NCBI GenBank assembly: GCA_035079385.1
Contig: JAVHKY010000044.1
Span: 62,001-126,000 of the forward strand
Source: Aspidiotus rigidus
Lineage: Eukaryota > Arthropoda > Insecta > Hemiptera > Diaspididae
Length of the DNA stretch: 64,000 nucleotides
Reading direction: 5' to 3'
In this document: piece by piece, positions 19,880-32,129 of the stretch
How the letters are laid out: each line of letters starts with the position of its first letter
How positions within the stretch are numbered: position 1 is the stretch's first letter
Translations under genes and position numbers: made by a program
The notes under the pieces: model-generated
Told to the model about the DNA's origin: nothing
Seen by the model: only the letters and a program-made list of their open reading frames with translations
Database searches by the model: none

Positions 19880-22500
19880 CACATAACAGCCTGGGGGTCG
19901 GGATTATTTTGAGGTCTCTCTCTCCTTCACATTCATGTCGGTCGAAGGTTGGAATGTTTTCAAGCCCCACTTCTGATATACCGTTGAGGAAGGAGGTGGT
20001 ATACGAACCACGTCAGTCACCTTAACTCCTGATATCCTCGGTTCCATGATCGGGATTTTTCTAATCTCTTCCTTTCTTCATGAAAGTCGAGATTTTTGTA
20101 GTTCCCTCTCCCCTAATGAATATAGCCCTATCTATTCTAGAAGAATTTGTACGCAAATTGGGGAAAAAGAGATGAAGCATTTTTTTGTGATTGAATTGGT
20201 CGAAATAGCGAGTCGATTTACAGTCGATATAGTTCATCAGCCTCCTTAAATGAACGTATAGTCAACAAAGGTATCTTCCTCTAAATCTCAGAAGTTTCGA
20301 ACAAAGGACACAAACGTCTCATGAAAGTAGTCAACTGTGCTCCACAGTTTCCAAGTTTCTGTAGGAGAGAAAGAAAGGGAAGGAGGAAAGTTCTCCACCC
20401 AAAAATTGCAATCCGGAACACAATTTAATGCATCAATCACCGACGTACACTTGACTGTCTGTTTGTTTTTACTGTGCGCTTTCACCTGCTCTACCAAGCT
20501 TCTCTGTTTGTTCTTCTACGTACACAATGTAATTTAAGCGAGCGGTGTTCCAAAAAAAAAAAAAAAAAAAAACGGCGTTCAGTTCATTAAAATAATAATC
20601 CGTTTTTCTCGCTCGATAATACATAATACTTTCTCTCATGTACACGCGTGCTCGTTCCACACATCAGCAATTATGGTTCTTGTATGGTCATTCTGCCCGA
20701 AAGATACACGATGAGCAAATATTGCAAGCTATACTAGTGAGTACGGCGGAGTGATGCGGTAATCGCTCGCGGGCATTCCGGCGGCCGAGATTCGCACACT
20801 GCCCGTAGGACAGACAACTGGGTGAGAATCGACACGAGGTCTAGTTGTACTCTATGTACAGTACAGTGCCTCTGTTTACGTACTTGAGACTGGAAAGGCG
20901 CGCATTCTTATCGCCTCATCTTTGTTCAGTATCCAGTACACATAGGTCTGTTGCAAAATTTTCAGTACGCGTCCGCGCGATCCGAGATCAAGACCCGAGT
21001 ACAGATCGATAAGGCAAGTCTATACGATAGAGTGCTTCGAGAGTATTGAAGAGGAATTATGGAAAGTTGAACGCGCCAAATATTCAGGTCGGTCGTATCG
21101 GTTTAGTAAATTAATATTTCATGTCGAAAGTCGAGTACGTGAAGAGCGGGGGAATACTCGACGTCGCGGTCCAAGATTTAAGAGAACAGTTAATGGAAGA
21201 GGAGGAGGGATCAAGAATCGCGGGCGATAGTATGTTATATTGTCGCGTCAAATGGAGGACATATAATCTATAATATAATAGTGTATATCTATATAATTGT
21301 AATTTGACGTCTCGTCTTCATTCTATCGAGTGCTGGTGGTACCTGTAGGTCTACATCAGCGAGTCTTTGAATGAAAGAAGAATGTTAATTAAAGCGAATG
21401 AACGGAACATCTCCGGTACGGTTTAGAATCGTTTAATATTCTCGCGGCTCACGTGGTTAAGGGCGTTAGTTATCATAAAGTACTGTTAATTTTCTTATGC
21501 TATATAGGCTACAAACGAGTCCCGCATCTTTCAACCGATTCCGACTGGTTAAAAAAGTGATGCTGCGTATACAGTCGTAAATTTTTCAAACGACGACCGT
21601 ATTGTAAAAAAACTGACACCGACTATGACTGTTGTCTTTACAATCTGCGAGGCAGCGGCTCGCGGTAATTAACTGGTACAGAGTCGCGAAGAAAAATAAT
21701 ATAAAATATCGTACATTTTTTCTCCTTCTTTCATATGTAACCAAATACGGTAATCGAGGGGGCTTCACTTCCTCGATTACATTCGTCGACATTGGAAGCG
21801 GGAGAAAAATGACGTTTGAAACCTACGAAAATCTACTCATCTCGTTATAAAACGTATTTTTCACAAATCGATTGTGGTCTCTAGGACGGAGGTGCGAAGG
21901 CGCCGCTTGTCAGCTTTTATACAACACACAATACACCAATGCTCGAGGTAGCTCATTATACGTATAATATTATCGACCTTTATCGTGCGCGTATTATTAT
22001 TAGAAAAAATTTAAAACGATACGATCGAATTTACGGTCGAACAGTTATACGACTAGGATCACGAATTTAATCGTATTTTTAGACGAGCAATGTTTCGTGC
22101 ATGTACGTATAGACGAAGGAATATTCGAATGACGTTATCATCGATCATATTTTGGTGGAATTCTTTTCTCGAGAGAATACAGAGGTAGATAAACAGCTAC
22201 GTGTACACGGATTATTATTGAGTAACTTTCCTCTCTCACCCTTAATTTCTAACGAGATAATATGTGTAGGTATTTACATATTACGGTGATTTTTATAAGT
22301 TCAAGTTTAGCGAAATAGATTTGGAAAATTTGAAGGATTTGAACAAATATGCGTATAAAGTCGTAGAGAAGAAAAACGAATAATCTATTCATATTTTTTC
22401 GAATATTTTCCTTCTATCACTCTGTATTCGACGTTATGCTATTCTAACGTGCGCTCTTCATGAATACTTACAGGAAATGTGCTTTAAAAAATCCAATTTT
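19880..22500. other. Long stretch without a recognisable gene
   Basis: It holds an A20 run at about 20551-20570, a GC-richer segment at 20690-21200 that could be a promoter or untranslated exon of an unseen gene, and a small hairpin at 21750-21780 (10-bp perfect arms, 11-base loop). No coding motif was found. Confidence 0.4.
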
Positions 22501-22504
22501 CTTC

Positions 22505-22525
22505 TTCCGAGGGGGGGGGGGGGAA
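22505..22525. repeat. Poly-G tract
   Basis: A run of G, one of several 9-17-base G or C homopolymers in this window, here just upstream of a dispersed repeat block. Confidence 0.9.
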
Positions 22526-22639
22526 GGAACCCATTGACATGTTTCATGTCTTTCCTGAAGTTTCTTAAATCTTACAAAGGAATCCTCATGATTCTGAAAA
22601 ACTGCGAGTTTCACAAGTCCTGAATTCTGGCCGCCAATT

Positions 22640-23890
22640 TCGAAACAACGGCTTCCTTAACAAAGTTAAACGAGGAACGTAGGGAACCAGTTGTATAGGT
22701 CGAATTGGTTTCGGTATTGAGATTGATTTCAAATTAAAATCTTGAAGGTACTTAAGTTTTCCTAAGTCGCTTGTATCATGGTGTATACCTATAGCTTGAA
22801 AGTAAGGACACGGAATCTGTTTTATCGAGGGGGGGGGGGAAATTCCCGCCGGCTGGCTAGCAACCTCAAGGTTGTTTAGACGTCGCTCTCTTATCATACA
22901 TAGCTTGGAGGTCGAAAATTTTTCCAAGTCCTATCATATATATCTCGGAGGTCAACAATTTTTCCATTCCCCCTCCTACCCCCTATTATATATAGCTTGG
23001 AAGTCGAAATTTTTCCAAGTCCCTCTCCTATCATATACAGCTCGGAAGTCGATATTTCTCCTATCATATATTGCTGAAAAGTCCGGGTTTGTGACGTCAC
23101 AATTTGAGGACGTCATAGGTCACCCTTGTGACGTCACAATCTGATAACGTCATAAATCCCGCATAAATAGGTTCCGAGCGCCACTCCTCGTAAAGAAGCC
23201 GTAAGTTTTTCCAAGTCGTTCCGTCATCAAGAGTTCCTACCCCTCTTCTTCCGCTTCAAATAGTATTCTAATTTTATAAGAGACTTATACTAGGTCTAGG
23301 CCTTCTTTACTCTAGCTGTACACTAGATCGAGGCTTCTCTCAATTCTCTCAATAATAAAACCAGTTTGACTCATAAAACTGGTTCTCTGCGTTCCTTGTC
23401 TAACTTCGTTAAGGAAGCCGTAGTTTCCAAGTCCAATCCGACTATATGTATATGGTAGGAGAGGGACTTGAATCATTTTTGCAAAAACAACGGCTTCCTA
23501 GCTCCCCTTGTTCCACTTCATGCAATATATGTTCTAATTCTATACAAGGCTTGTACTAGGGCTAGGCCTCCCCGAATTCTCAATACCATAACCAATTTGA
23601 CTCATAGAACAGTTTCCCTGCGTTCCTAGTTGAGGAACCCGTGATCGGTTTTTGAATTGACCCAATGACGTCACGATCTGATGACATAATAGGTCTGTTT
23701 TCGTCGGACGGTGTAGGGCAAATTTTTCAAAAAAAAAATCCCAGAGAACAAGTTTCCTATTGAAATAATGTTGAACTCGGACGGTACTTGGCGCACGCCG
23801 TACAGCAAACTTTTCCATAAAACCTTCATAGAACAGGTTCTCTGTTAAAAAATTTACGCGTCACCAAAGCCCCCTCCCCAACTCTTTATA
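22640..23890. repeat. Largest composite block of the AACAGGGAACCTG family
   Basis: It contains a forward motif with the CGGCTTCCTTAAC module (22645-22700), a second forward start with a G9 run (about 22805-22840), four ~45-bp monomers (22885-23070), and two TGACGTCA stretches (23088-23155). Several reverse motifs follow at about 23163, 23370, 23605, 23740 and 23828, some followed by the inverted module. Both orientations occur, so this is several copies stacked or one large foldback. Confidence 0.8.
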
Positions 23891-24224
23891 ATCCTGTATA
23901 CTGTGTCCCTTCTTTTCTTTTATAATAAAGTACGGAGCGGCGTCAACAGTGGGGTCATCAACCGTGACCCCGAGTCTGATTCTGAAATTTGCCAAGTTTC
24001 ATCTAGTAATCTGTAGGCTTTTATACAGCTGCATGTTGGGTTTATGTTAGGCCTGGTTTTATGAAAGCTAATGGTAGGCCTAGTGTAGTATATCCCAAAA
24101 TAATGGAGACTAAGGAGTAGTACCACAGTTCTGAAATCTGCGTATGTCATAAGCCGTGACCCGGAGACCTAGTATAAGGGAGACTTGAGTAGTATTACTA
24201 TTGGGCTAGTATAATGGAGACTGT

Positions 24225-24480
24225 TGGGAGGCTTACGAGCGGAGCTGAAGTGAGTGATCCCTGGAATAGAAGAGAGTGAGGAAGAGAGAGAACCCAAGCT
24301 AATGACTTCATTAGCTCATGACGTCATAACCACTCATGAGGGCTACATGTGACGTCGCTCACGAGCAGAGTGAGTCAACCCGAGAGTAGAAAAAAGTAAG
24401 GAAGAAAAAGAGGAAGAAAGAGAGGGAGAGCCCAGACTCATGACGGTACAGGCAGCCCTCATGGATTGTTATGACGGTAC
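24225..24480. repeat. Two tandem ~125-bp units
   Basis: Both units run ACGAGCrGAG, TGAGTGA/TGAGTCAACC, a purine-rich GGAAGAGAGAG stretch, CCCAGACT/CCCAAGCT and CATGACG. The second is longer because its purine tract has expanded. Confidence 0.65.
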
Positions 24481-24594
24481 GCGTTGATCACGTCACTAAT
24501 GTTAAACCTCCCGTGCACTAAATAGATTATACTCCGTCTAATTCAAGAACGGAATATCTCTTTTCACATATAATTATTGGAAGGTAGGCTTTAA

Positions 24595-25045
24595 TAATTT
24601 TAACAAGAAACCTGTTTAACTGGGGTATTTTTCGGGAAAAAACGTCCACCGTCCACCGTCCGGCCGGCAATTCTCGGAGCTCGAAAATTTTCCAATTCCT
24701 CCTCCTATCATGAATAGCTTGGTGGTCGGTGTATATATGTATAGCCTGAAAGGGAGGCCCTTCGAGTAACTAGTATGCAATGCTTCATACATAAATTCAC
24801 TTAGCCCCTTCAATGAACCAGATATGGAACGTTTCAAACACCATAAAACTTGGAACGTCCTCTTAAGGTATTTCAAGTCCCCCTCCTATCATAAATAGTT
24901 CCAAATTCCGGGCCTGTGACGTTACAATTTGATGCTGTCATAAATCTGGTACGTCAACATTTTTCAGATCTCACGTGCTCCTTAAAACAGAATCCCTGCC
25001 ATCCCTCGTTTAATTCCATTAGAGAACCCGTGAGTTTTTTCCTTG
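24595..25045. repeat. Copy of the AACAGGGAACCTG repeat family
   Basis: It opens TTTTAACAAGAAACCTG near 24597 and closes TTAAAACAGAATCCCTG near 24983, followed by the CCTCGTTTAATTCC module. Its middle (GAGTAACTAGTATGCAATGCTTCATAC and after) is shared with 4800-4960 and 18995-19110, so these three are one subfamily. Confidence 0.8.
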
Positions 25046-25075
25046 GGGGGTGTTATGATTTGTATCTTTCCCTGG

Positions 25076-26251
25076 GTCGTACGAGATTTGAAGACTTGAC
25101 CTAGCAGGGAAATCACAAGTTTTGCGGGAGTTTAAGAAAGAAAATCGGTTTTAGGTCAACAAATGTTTTATTTAATTTACATAAGTAATTATATAAATCT
25201 AAATCTGTACGAGTTCATTTTATAAATCTACGAGTTGAATTTTGAATTATTAAATTTAGGGTACTTGTCGTGTCGCTTTGTTCCTGACGGACAGAAAACG
25301 AAAGAAGTCCGTTAGTCTACATCTGGTAGAGGACATACTAATTCAGAAAGATCACTTGTTCGGAAACTCCGAAACCGTGTACGATAAGTTGCATAAACAT
25401 CCCCAAAAACCCTGCAAGGTTCGGGAAGCCAGCGGTTACTACGCGACGCTTGTCGGGCGTGCGTGGGTAGTCCTTGTAACAATAATGACGAGGAATGATT
25501 TTGCAGGTCACATCTCAGGGCTCTATTTTCCGGCGAATTTTTTCAATCTTTGGAAATGTTACACAGAAGGGTTCAATGGAAGGCGCTATCGGAACAGAAT
25601 CCTGAATTATGGCTCTAGAAAATTTTCACTCTTGTCAGAAGATAGACGAATTTTTACCAATTTCAACGTTTAATTAAAGTTTTTTAAATTCTGCTTCGAT
25701 AGCGCTCCTAGTTGGACCTTTCTGGAAAACATGTCAATTATTCAGAAAGATCCGTTAAAAATTCGAGCAGTAAAATGTGATTTTCGGTACCATGTTTTAC
25801 GAGCACATTTTCACGAGTAAAGCACAGCCTCAACGTAATCTAAAGGTGGTTACTAAAGAAGAGTCAGCTTCGTAGGTTTTTTAAGGTTTTTGTGCTTCTT
25901 TTATTTTTTTCTCTTGTTTTTTTCATTTTTCTTATTTGTAATAGTAAAATTATGAACACCCAAAAAATGTATTTGAAGAAATTGAATAAAACTTTGTTGG
26001 CGGTTCATTGAACCGTTGAATCTCCTGCACGAGCCGCCACTGATTTGTGTTGAGATGCTAATTATTTCAGTGGAAAGGAGGTCGAGAAAAGAAATGGTTT
26101 AGCCTATTTAGGCTAAGTCGAATAATCGATGATGTAAATTATCGAGGATTTCAACATGTCGAAGTTGACCTAAAATAAATTTTCTTTCTTAAACTCCCTC
26201 AAAACTTATTGTGATTTCCCTGCTAGGTCAAGTCTTCAAATCTCGTACGAT
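25076..26251 (+). mobile_element. DNA-transposon-like element with ~87-bp terminal inverted repeats
   Basis: 25076-25160 and 26164-26251 are reverse complements with a few substitutions and one small indel. Outer ends read GTCGTACGAG and its mirror. Landmarks inside each arm are ATTTGAAGACTTGACC, AGCAGGGAAATCACAA and GGAGTTTAAGAAAG. The 1.0 kb between the arms holds one 131-codon frame and a small internal inverted repeat around GCGCTATCG. No transposase motif is visible and I could not settle the target duplication, so it is probably non-autonomous. Confidence 0.8.
25278..25673 (+). CDS. Unrecognised 131-codon frame inside the inverted-repeat element
   Basis: The frame starts MFLTDRKRKKSV and ends FTNFNV; the product would be basic, with no signal peptide, no membrane helix and no DDE or zinc-knuckle pattern that I can see. 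It lies wholly within the 1.18-kb inverted-repeat element, so it may be the remains of a transposase reading frame or a chance frame. Part of its 3' end overlaps an internal inverted repeat. I cannot assign a function. Confidence 0.25.
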   Translation: MFLTDRKRKKSVSLHLVEDILIQKDHLFGNSETVYDKLHKHPQKPCKVREASGYYATLVGRAWVVLVTIMTRNDFAGHISGLYFPANFFNLWKCYTEGFNGRRYRNRILNYGSRKFSLLSEDRRIFTNFNV

Positions 26252-26344
26252 CCACGGCAAACCTCGAGGGGGGGGTGAGAAAGAGATTGAAACGAGAAAT
26301 GTGAAATCCAATCACAAGATTCACAAAAAGACAAAGGTTACTAG

Positions 26345-26490
26345 AGTCGTAATTAAAAAATTTCCATGAAATGAGGTTTGAACTTAAGGCTCCTGATGAG
26401 ACTTTGTCTCGTTGGTGAGCACAACATATGTAAGGACGCTTTACCGTTTTCACGAATTTTCTTGCTGGTATTGCGTTACATCGACATTCG
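26345..26490 (-). repeat. Possible tRNA-derived SINE-like segment
   Basis: Read on the minus strand there is an A-box-like GGTAAAGCGTC, a GAGAC-AAA-GTCTC stem and a B-box-like AAGTTCAAACCTC. Its upstream part is related to the repeats at 19316 and 34130. It does not fold as a full tRNA by eye. Confidence 0.3.
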
Positions 26491-26498
26491 CAGTCAAA

Positions 26499-26581
26499 AT
26501 TGAAGCGCTGCGTGGAAAAGGGGCCTCCGTCTAATGTATTTCTTATGGAACGGAGGCCCCTTTTCCACGCAGCGCTTCAAT
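26499..26581. repeat. Perfect hairpin, 32-bp arms and 19-base loop
   Basis: 26499-26530 and 26550-26581 are exact reverse complements; the arms begin ATTGAAGCGCTGCGTGG and reach GGGGCCTCCGT next to the loop. No mismatch at all is unusual for old DNA and for a typical microRNA precursor. It could be a small foldback element or a hairpin-siRNA source. Confidence 0.95.
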
Positions 26582-26599
26582 TGGTTGTCGGATGTATTA

Positions 26600-27945
26600 T
26601 AAGGTAGAAAATATTAATAGAAACTTATCAACTGATTTCACATTTTGTACGTGTGTTGAGATCGTTCATTAGAGACTCGGTACCAGGATATAACGATGAT
26701 CTACGTGATGGTCTCGTGCACACATTACAATAAGCGACAAAAACCTGATTTTACAGGAAGCCCTTTGTAGCCTTCCAATATTCATGAAATAAGAAATTAG
26801 CGATAGAAATACAATTGGTCAACATCTGAGAATATATCTGAAGGAAAATTTATTGTCCTAAGATTTTATTTAGGCTGTGAATTGTGAGTTTTTCTGATCC
26901 GATACGCACTTACCACGAGAAATATTAAAACTAATGCACTTACCACATCTGGCACGAGAGAAACATTGAAACTAATGCACTTAGCACGTTTGGCTCGGGA
27001 AAAAATAAGAAGTCATACAGCACTGTAAAACAACAATGAAATTCGAAAACAACTTTTTTGATTCTATTAAGTTCTTTTTCTCTTTTTTTTTTGGCCTTTT
27101 CTTTATTATATTTTGAAAAATATGTAAAGGAAGATCAGCATACCCTAACCTACACAACAATACAATGTCATACAGATACGATAGAGGAAATTTTTTCAGC
27201 ACAATTCAATATCTACATTCTTAAGAACCCATTTCTTCTCTTAACTCATGTTTGACAAAAATGTCGCTTTTGTAAAGTGTACACGAGGCCATCGTACGGA
27301 TCATTGGAGACCTGTTATTGAGGTGTAACAAAGTTTCAATTCTTACACATATACGAGTATAAGCCTCTCACACTTGGCATTTGTTTACATTTTTCTTATC
27401 ATACACGTAGTCATATTATCAAAATGAGAAAATTCAGTTTGGAAAATTGACAAAATTTTCGGAAGTTTTGAACAAATTATTATTTCTGCTTCTTTACGGG
27501 ATGGTAAAATGTAAATATAATCCACAAAATTACAAAATTATTTGAAAATAAAAACTTGAATTTTTGTTTGACTACGAGTTTGATAACAAATCAGGCAAAC
27601 GCTTATACTATCCGCATTAAGAACCCGAAGTGTGAAAGGCTTAAATAACAGAAATTTCAAGTTGATAAGTTAAGGGGTTCTTGAGGTATAAGAGAACAGA
27701 CAGACTACCTTTCGTCTTTACATATTTAGAAGATTTTAACAAATCAAAGTTCATTTTGGGTCATTTTCCCTCATTTAGTAGCAAAAGAATTTCCATTGAC
27801 GTCGACATTGCTGCATTGGGCCAGCGTAATTAGGATTTTCAGTAGTCCTCCTTATATAATATGACTACGCATTTTGTCCGCGAGCAGTGAAGTCACTAAC
27901 ACAGAACACTTTAAGAAAATGACAGTGTCAAATTAAAGTCTACGA
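26600..27945. other. AT-rich stretch, no gene recognised
   Basis: Short frames only. 26890-26990 has two tandem ~55-bp units (CACTTACCAC / ACGAGAAA / ATTAAAACTAATG). Confidence 0.4.
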
Positions 27946-27949
27946 ATTA

Positions 27950-28150
27950 CAAACTGACTTGAAATTTTCTCAACAGAAGCAGTCAATTTTAGAGAAGGTG
28001 ACTAAAAATTCACTTTAGATCCGACATTGATTGAAATTAGTAGAGAACGACAAATTGATTTAGAATCGTCCCAACAGAGCGCTCAAATTTAGGTCAATAG
28101 AAAAGTTTGGAGAACGCTTGTACATCAACTTCAGATTTATATCGATTTAG
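27950..28150. repeat. Degenerate minisatellite fragment, inverted relative to 9740-10361
   Basis: Pieces such as AACTGACTTGAAATTTTC, GATCCGACATTGATTGAAATT and AGAACGACAAATTGATTTAG are reverse-complement forms of the minisatellite vocabulary. Confidence 0.5.
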
Positions 28151-28154
28151 CGAC

Positions 28155-30285
28155 GATAACCAGGAAGGCGACAAGGAGCAAAAGACAAGTGTTTAGATGA
28201 ACTGATCGATCGACACGGCAATCTCCTTACGAATCAGGTACTCGATATTTGGCACCCTTTGCTTTTTCGAAGAATCCACTCGTGTCTCGTAGATACAAAA
28301 TTGAAGGGACGGCAAAGAGTATCGCTGTAAATACTTGTTCAAAGCACAATTCATCTTTCTTTTTGATTACGTATTACACCTATGTCGTCTCTAACTATAG
28401 CAATACGATTTCACGTAATATATTTATAAGAGGTCAACAAGCCGTACCAGTAGTCGTTTTAGAGGTAGAATAACTACCGGAATTGAACTTCGTTACATTG
28501 TATTTTTGTGTCGTGGTGCCACCGGTACGTTTGTGCTGCACTGACTATCCTCCGCGGGAAGGCTACCTTTTTTTTTTTTTTTTTTCGAAAATTAAATGCA
28601 TCATCGATCGCCTCGCGAACTAGAAACTCCACACGATCTTTCACGGAGGCGACAGAAAATTATCTTCCACCTAGCTGATGGGTCAGCTCATCGTGAATTG
28701 GTCAGAACGCGGGCGCCCGAGAGTATTTTTCATTATTTTGTTCCCTCGGAATGGACGTTGCGTGTTTTTTCGGCCCGCGCGCCGAGTATCATAAGTTCAT
28801 GAAAATAATAACATATTCTCGAGTCACGATTGCTGCCCCCCGGGAGCGGTAGAGCAGTTACATCGTGCGCAACCACAGAGAGCATTTTGTGCCAATTAAA
28901 CCGAACGCCGGCACATATCTCATCTGAGAGAGAATGCTGGTATTATACAGGAATGATGTAACTATTTGTATCGTCATCCATCCCGTTTTCTGAATGAAAT
29001 TACAATTCGCCTTCTTGAAACTTGTCCTCACAATAACATATATAGAGATGATTATTATTGCAGAAAAAAAAAAACGCGCGCGATCGTCCTCATCATCATT
29101 ATCTTCAGAGACATACAGACCTTTACTCTCTCAACTTGTTGATACTTATCTCGCGATTGCGGTCTCCCATTATTATTTTCTCTCCCCATTTCCTTTTTTA
29201 ATCGAGTAATATTTACTGCAGTCAACAACTATACTCCCGTACACGATATAATGTAGGACGAATGGAATGTTTTATAACGCCTAAACAACATCAAACGTGT
29301 GTAATATCGTATTGTACCAAGATCGCGCCTTTTCTTCTACCTCACATTTTTCTCACAAAAACCGTCGAGCGAGTGCGGATGATTTACAGCGACTCGCGTG
29401 AATGATACGAGTATATGTATCTTAAATCGCCAACGCGACGTGAAGTTTTTGAAAAGGCGTTGATTTCTGAGCTTCTGTTTGGCATGGCAACAAATGCATA
29501 CGATTAGGGTTGAGGGACGTGCATGCACTCGAGACGCAGACGATGACTCACACATTCAAATTCGAAAAGATTAATACCCCTTTCAGATGATGTATCGTGA
29601 TAATACGAATTCTCCGGATCAACAAATCATGCTCGCGCGCGATCCTATCGGCTCATAGCTGTCATCTTTATTAACGAGCAGAACTTAGTTTTTTGAGTCT
29701 TCATTTGAAACTACTCGTATTATGCGTAGTCGTTAGCGTTTTGAAAGGTTAGAGGTTGTAGGTTGTACGTGAGGTCCACGAAGTACCTAATATTTAAGCC
29801 GATCAATATTAAAGAAGAATTATAAGAATGTCATTCTTTTCTAAAAAAAAATCTCGTGGAATTAATACTATTTTTCCTTACAATAAAGTCGTTCGCTTAT
29901 TAGTCATAATAGTTGGAATATTTTGGGATTCATAATAAGAGCTCGTTTAGGTTTTGAGTGGTTTGAAAAATTACTGAATTCTTGTGTACGAAATGAAGGG
30001 AGACGAAAATATACGTGCGATTGCGGCTTATTGGTGGATTCTTTTCCTTTCGACTAATTTAATTTTTATACATCAGATTATTTTTCTGATAATTTCTTTC
30101 TCAAAATGACTACGTAGATAACTTTGTTTCAGGAACACTTTCTTTTTTCCTATGCATTGTTGGAATTACCAAACAGTATTTACCAAAAAGTTATGAGCTA
30201 GGAAAACGAAATAAATTAGAAATGGACAAACAAAACTAAATAGGAGCGAAAGATAGATCAAATTAAGTTAATTAAGTATATTTAA
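28155..30285. other. No recognisable gene
   Basis: A poly-T run is at about 28569-28585. The GC-richer part at 28590-28920 could be regulatory or part of an untranslated exon, but nothing identifies it. Confidence 0.35.
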
Positions 30286-30509
30286 TAATTACTCAATGGC
30301 CGGCGAGTATCATTGGAGTCGTCGAGAAGCATGATCGCTGCTGGGTTGGGAATTGGGATAGTGGTGTAGGCGAGCATTATAACAAATTAACAATTGGCCC
30401 TGAGAGTGATGACATCTCCAATGGAGTCAGGGCGAGATCAGTCTGAAGTTGACATGGAACGGCGCACCGGTGATACGACGAAGAAATTTGTTTTGGAAAC
30501 GCTTGATGA

Positions 30510-30919
30510 CTAGACGAACGTCCAAATAGGTTTAAGAATCGAGTTGTAGATAAGACGCTTGTTGGATAAGTTCAACTTAGAGTGGCTGCCTATTGAGCAC
30601 ATGCTCCTGCCAGTTGAGCTTATACAGTCCAGGTGGAGTCCGGGATAACGAGAATGACTGGCAAGGGGGACGGGCCGACTGTCGATGACAATTAGAATGT
30701 ATGTATGAGTACCAAGCGTGTAGTCGACTCTGACTGACTTCAATTCATTCATACGAATTTTCCAATCCTTGGCCCGACTGAAGGTACGATTGACTGCCAT
30801 TTGCAGGGAAGCGGTGGCAGTTTCGTAACATGGATCATATGTGATAGCAACCGTATCATCCGCAACAAGGGCAATGGTCCCATTAGTGATTGGGAGAATA
30901 TCTGCGGTGTAAATCAGGT
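30510..30919 (-). pseudogene. Jockey reverse transcriptase, C-terminal half
   Basis: The residues TADILPITNGTIALVADDTVAIT hold the active-site Asp pair. RLIYNSILKPIW is the conserved thumb/linker motif of Jockey-type elements. Between them sits a decayed 'SRYPGLHLDC' where active copies have KYLGLHLD. The 96-codon stretch 30510-30800 is open, and stops follow downstream. Confidence 0.8.
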
Positions 30920-30927
30920 ACAGCGCT

Positions 30928-32121
30928 CGTCAAAAATTCACGTTATTCGACATATAATCGCGAATCAGTTTCACGCGATTGTAATGAATGGACTTTTGTA
31001 CATACCACGATTTACGGTCTATCCTCGAACGAACTTTTATTCACAATAGTTATATTACTCAAAAGCATCGCGTTACGTTTTCTTTTACTTCTTCTTGTCC
31101 TAAATCCTGCGATCCTGAAAACCTGCGGGCAAATCGAAGTCTACCCTTAGTATAAGAAGTCGTAAAATATTCGCTACGTTAATATTTATCTTAATCACAG
31201 ACGAGCGCATTCGCGCTAGTGGAAAGTAAGAGCATCGTCTCAAGACCTAGATTGCCGATTGAGAAAGTTCTGTTCGTTCGAGGATTCGCTAGTAGGTATA
31301 CTAATATACGATTTTCATGTACTTGAATTTGCAAAAGATTCAACATTTTCACCATCCATTCTGTATCTCCGCTTCGTCCTTGCCTGGTACGAATTCTTCT
31401 TGATTAATATGAAATCTCGTGATTTAAATCGAATACGGTAATCCCTCTACACAAATCGAGTTCAAATATTCTCTAATCTCCGATAATATGAAATGCCAGG
31501 CAAGGCGCGAAGTAGTGTTGTAGGTCAATGAACTGAACAGGGCTTTCTCAGCCAATTAAATTCGAATGAATTACGAATTTTGATTTATCAAAGTCGAAAA
31601 GTTTCGAACTCCCGGCCCCACAAAGGGGAAATTTGGAATAACGACGATAAATTTGGAATTTGCAAACAATAAATTTGGAAATTCTAATGACTATGATTCC
31701 ACATTACACAACAAAAAAAAAATTGAAAAATGCAAGAACGAAATTATACGATTCTAGAAGTATTTTCGACGCTGATCACGATGCCGTTGGCCGTTTCTCA
31801 AAATTGGCTCTGGTTATCGAGAAATGAACATCGCGCAGTGAATGTTACCCAGCTATCGAATTTCGCGAGTATACGAGAACATATACACTGCCCGTCGTTA
31901 CGATTCCCGCGAACTTGATATGTTCATTTCTCGATAACCAGAGCCAATTTTGAGAAACGGCCAACGGCATCGTGATCAGCGTCGAAAATACTTCTAGAAT
32001 CGTATAATTTCGTTCTTGCATTTGTCAATTTTTTTTTTTTTTTGTGTAGTGCAATGAATACTAGATACATTTCGATGAATCGAAGTTGAAAATGAAGTAC
32101 TCCGACTTTTCGATATTTTCA
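30928..32121. mobile_element. 1194-bp insertion with 8-bp target duplication
   Basis: It is bounded by ACAGCGCT at 30920-30927 and 32122-32129 and interrupts the Jockey RT exactly between PALL and ALYL. I see no clear terminal inverted repeat and no transposase, so the superfamily is unknown; 8-bp duplications are typical of hAT- and P-type transposons. It contains a younger MITE at 31707-32046. Confidence 0.7.
31707..32046. mobile_element. Foldback MITE with TA target duplication, copy 1
   Basis: The element begins CACAACAAAAAAAA and ends TTTTTTTTGTG, with TA on each side (31705-31706, 32047-32048). The arms pair over more than 110 bp (landmarks ATTCTAGAAGTATT, GACGCTGATCACGAT, GGCTCTGGTTATCGAG). 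About 28 bp present in the right arm are missing from the left. A second copy lies at 62378-62742. TA duplications suggest a Tc1/mariner-type source. Confidence 0.92.
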
Positions 32122-32129
32122 ACAGCGCT

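Noticed and set aside
26345..26490. True tRNA gene
   Set aside because: A-box and B-box-like words are present but the acceptor and D stems do not form; kept only as a possible SINE-like segment.
31600..31640. TTCGAACTCCCGGCCCC stretch resembling a tRNA T-arm
   Set aside because: No A-box or anticodon arm at the right distance on either strand.
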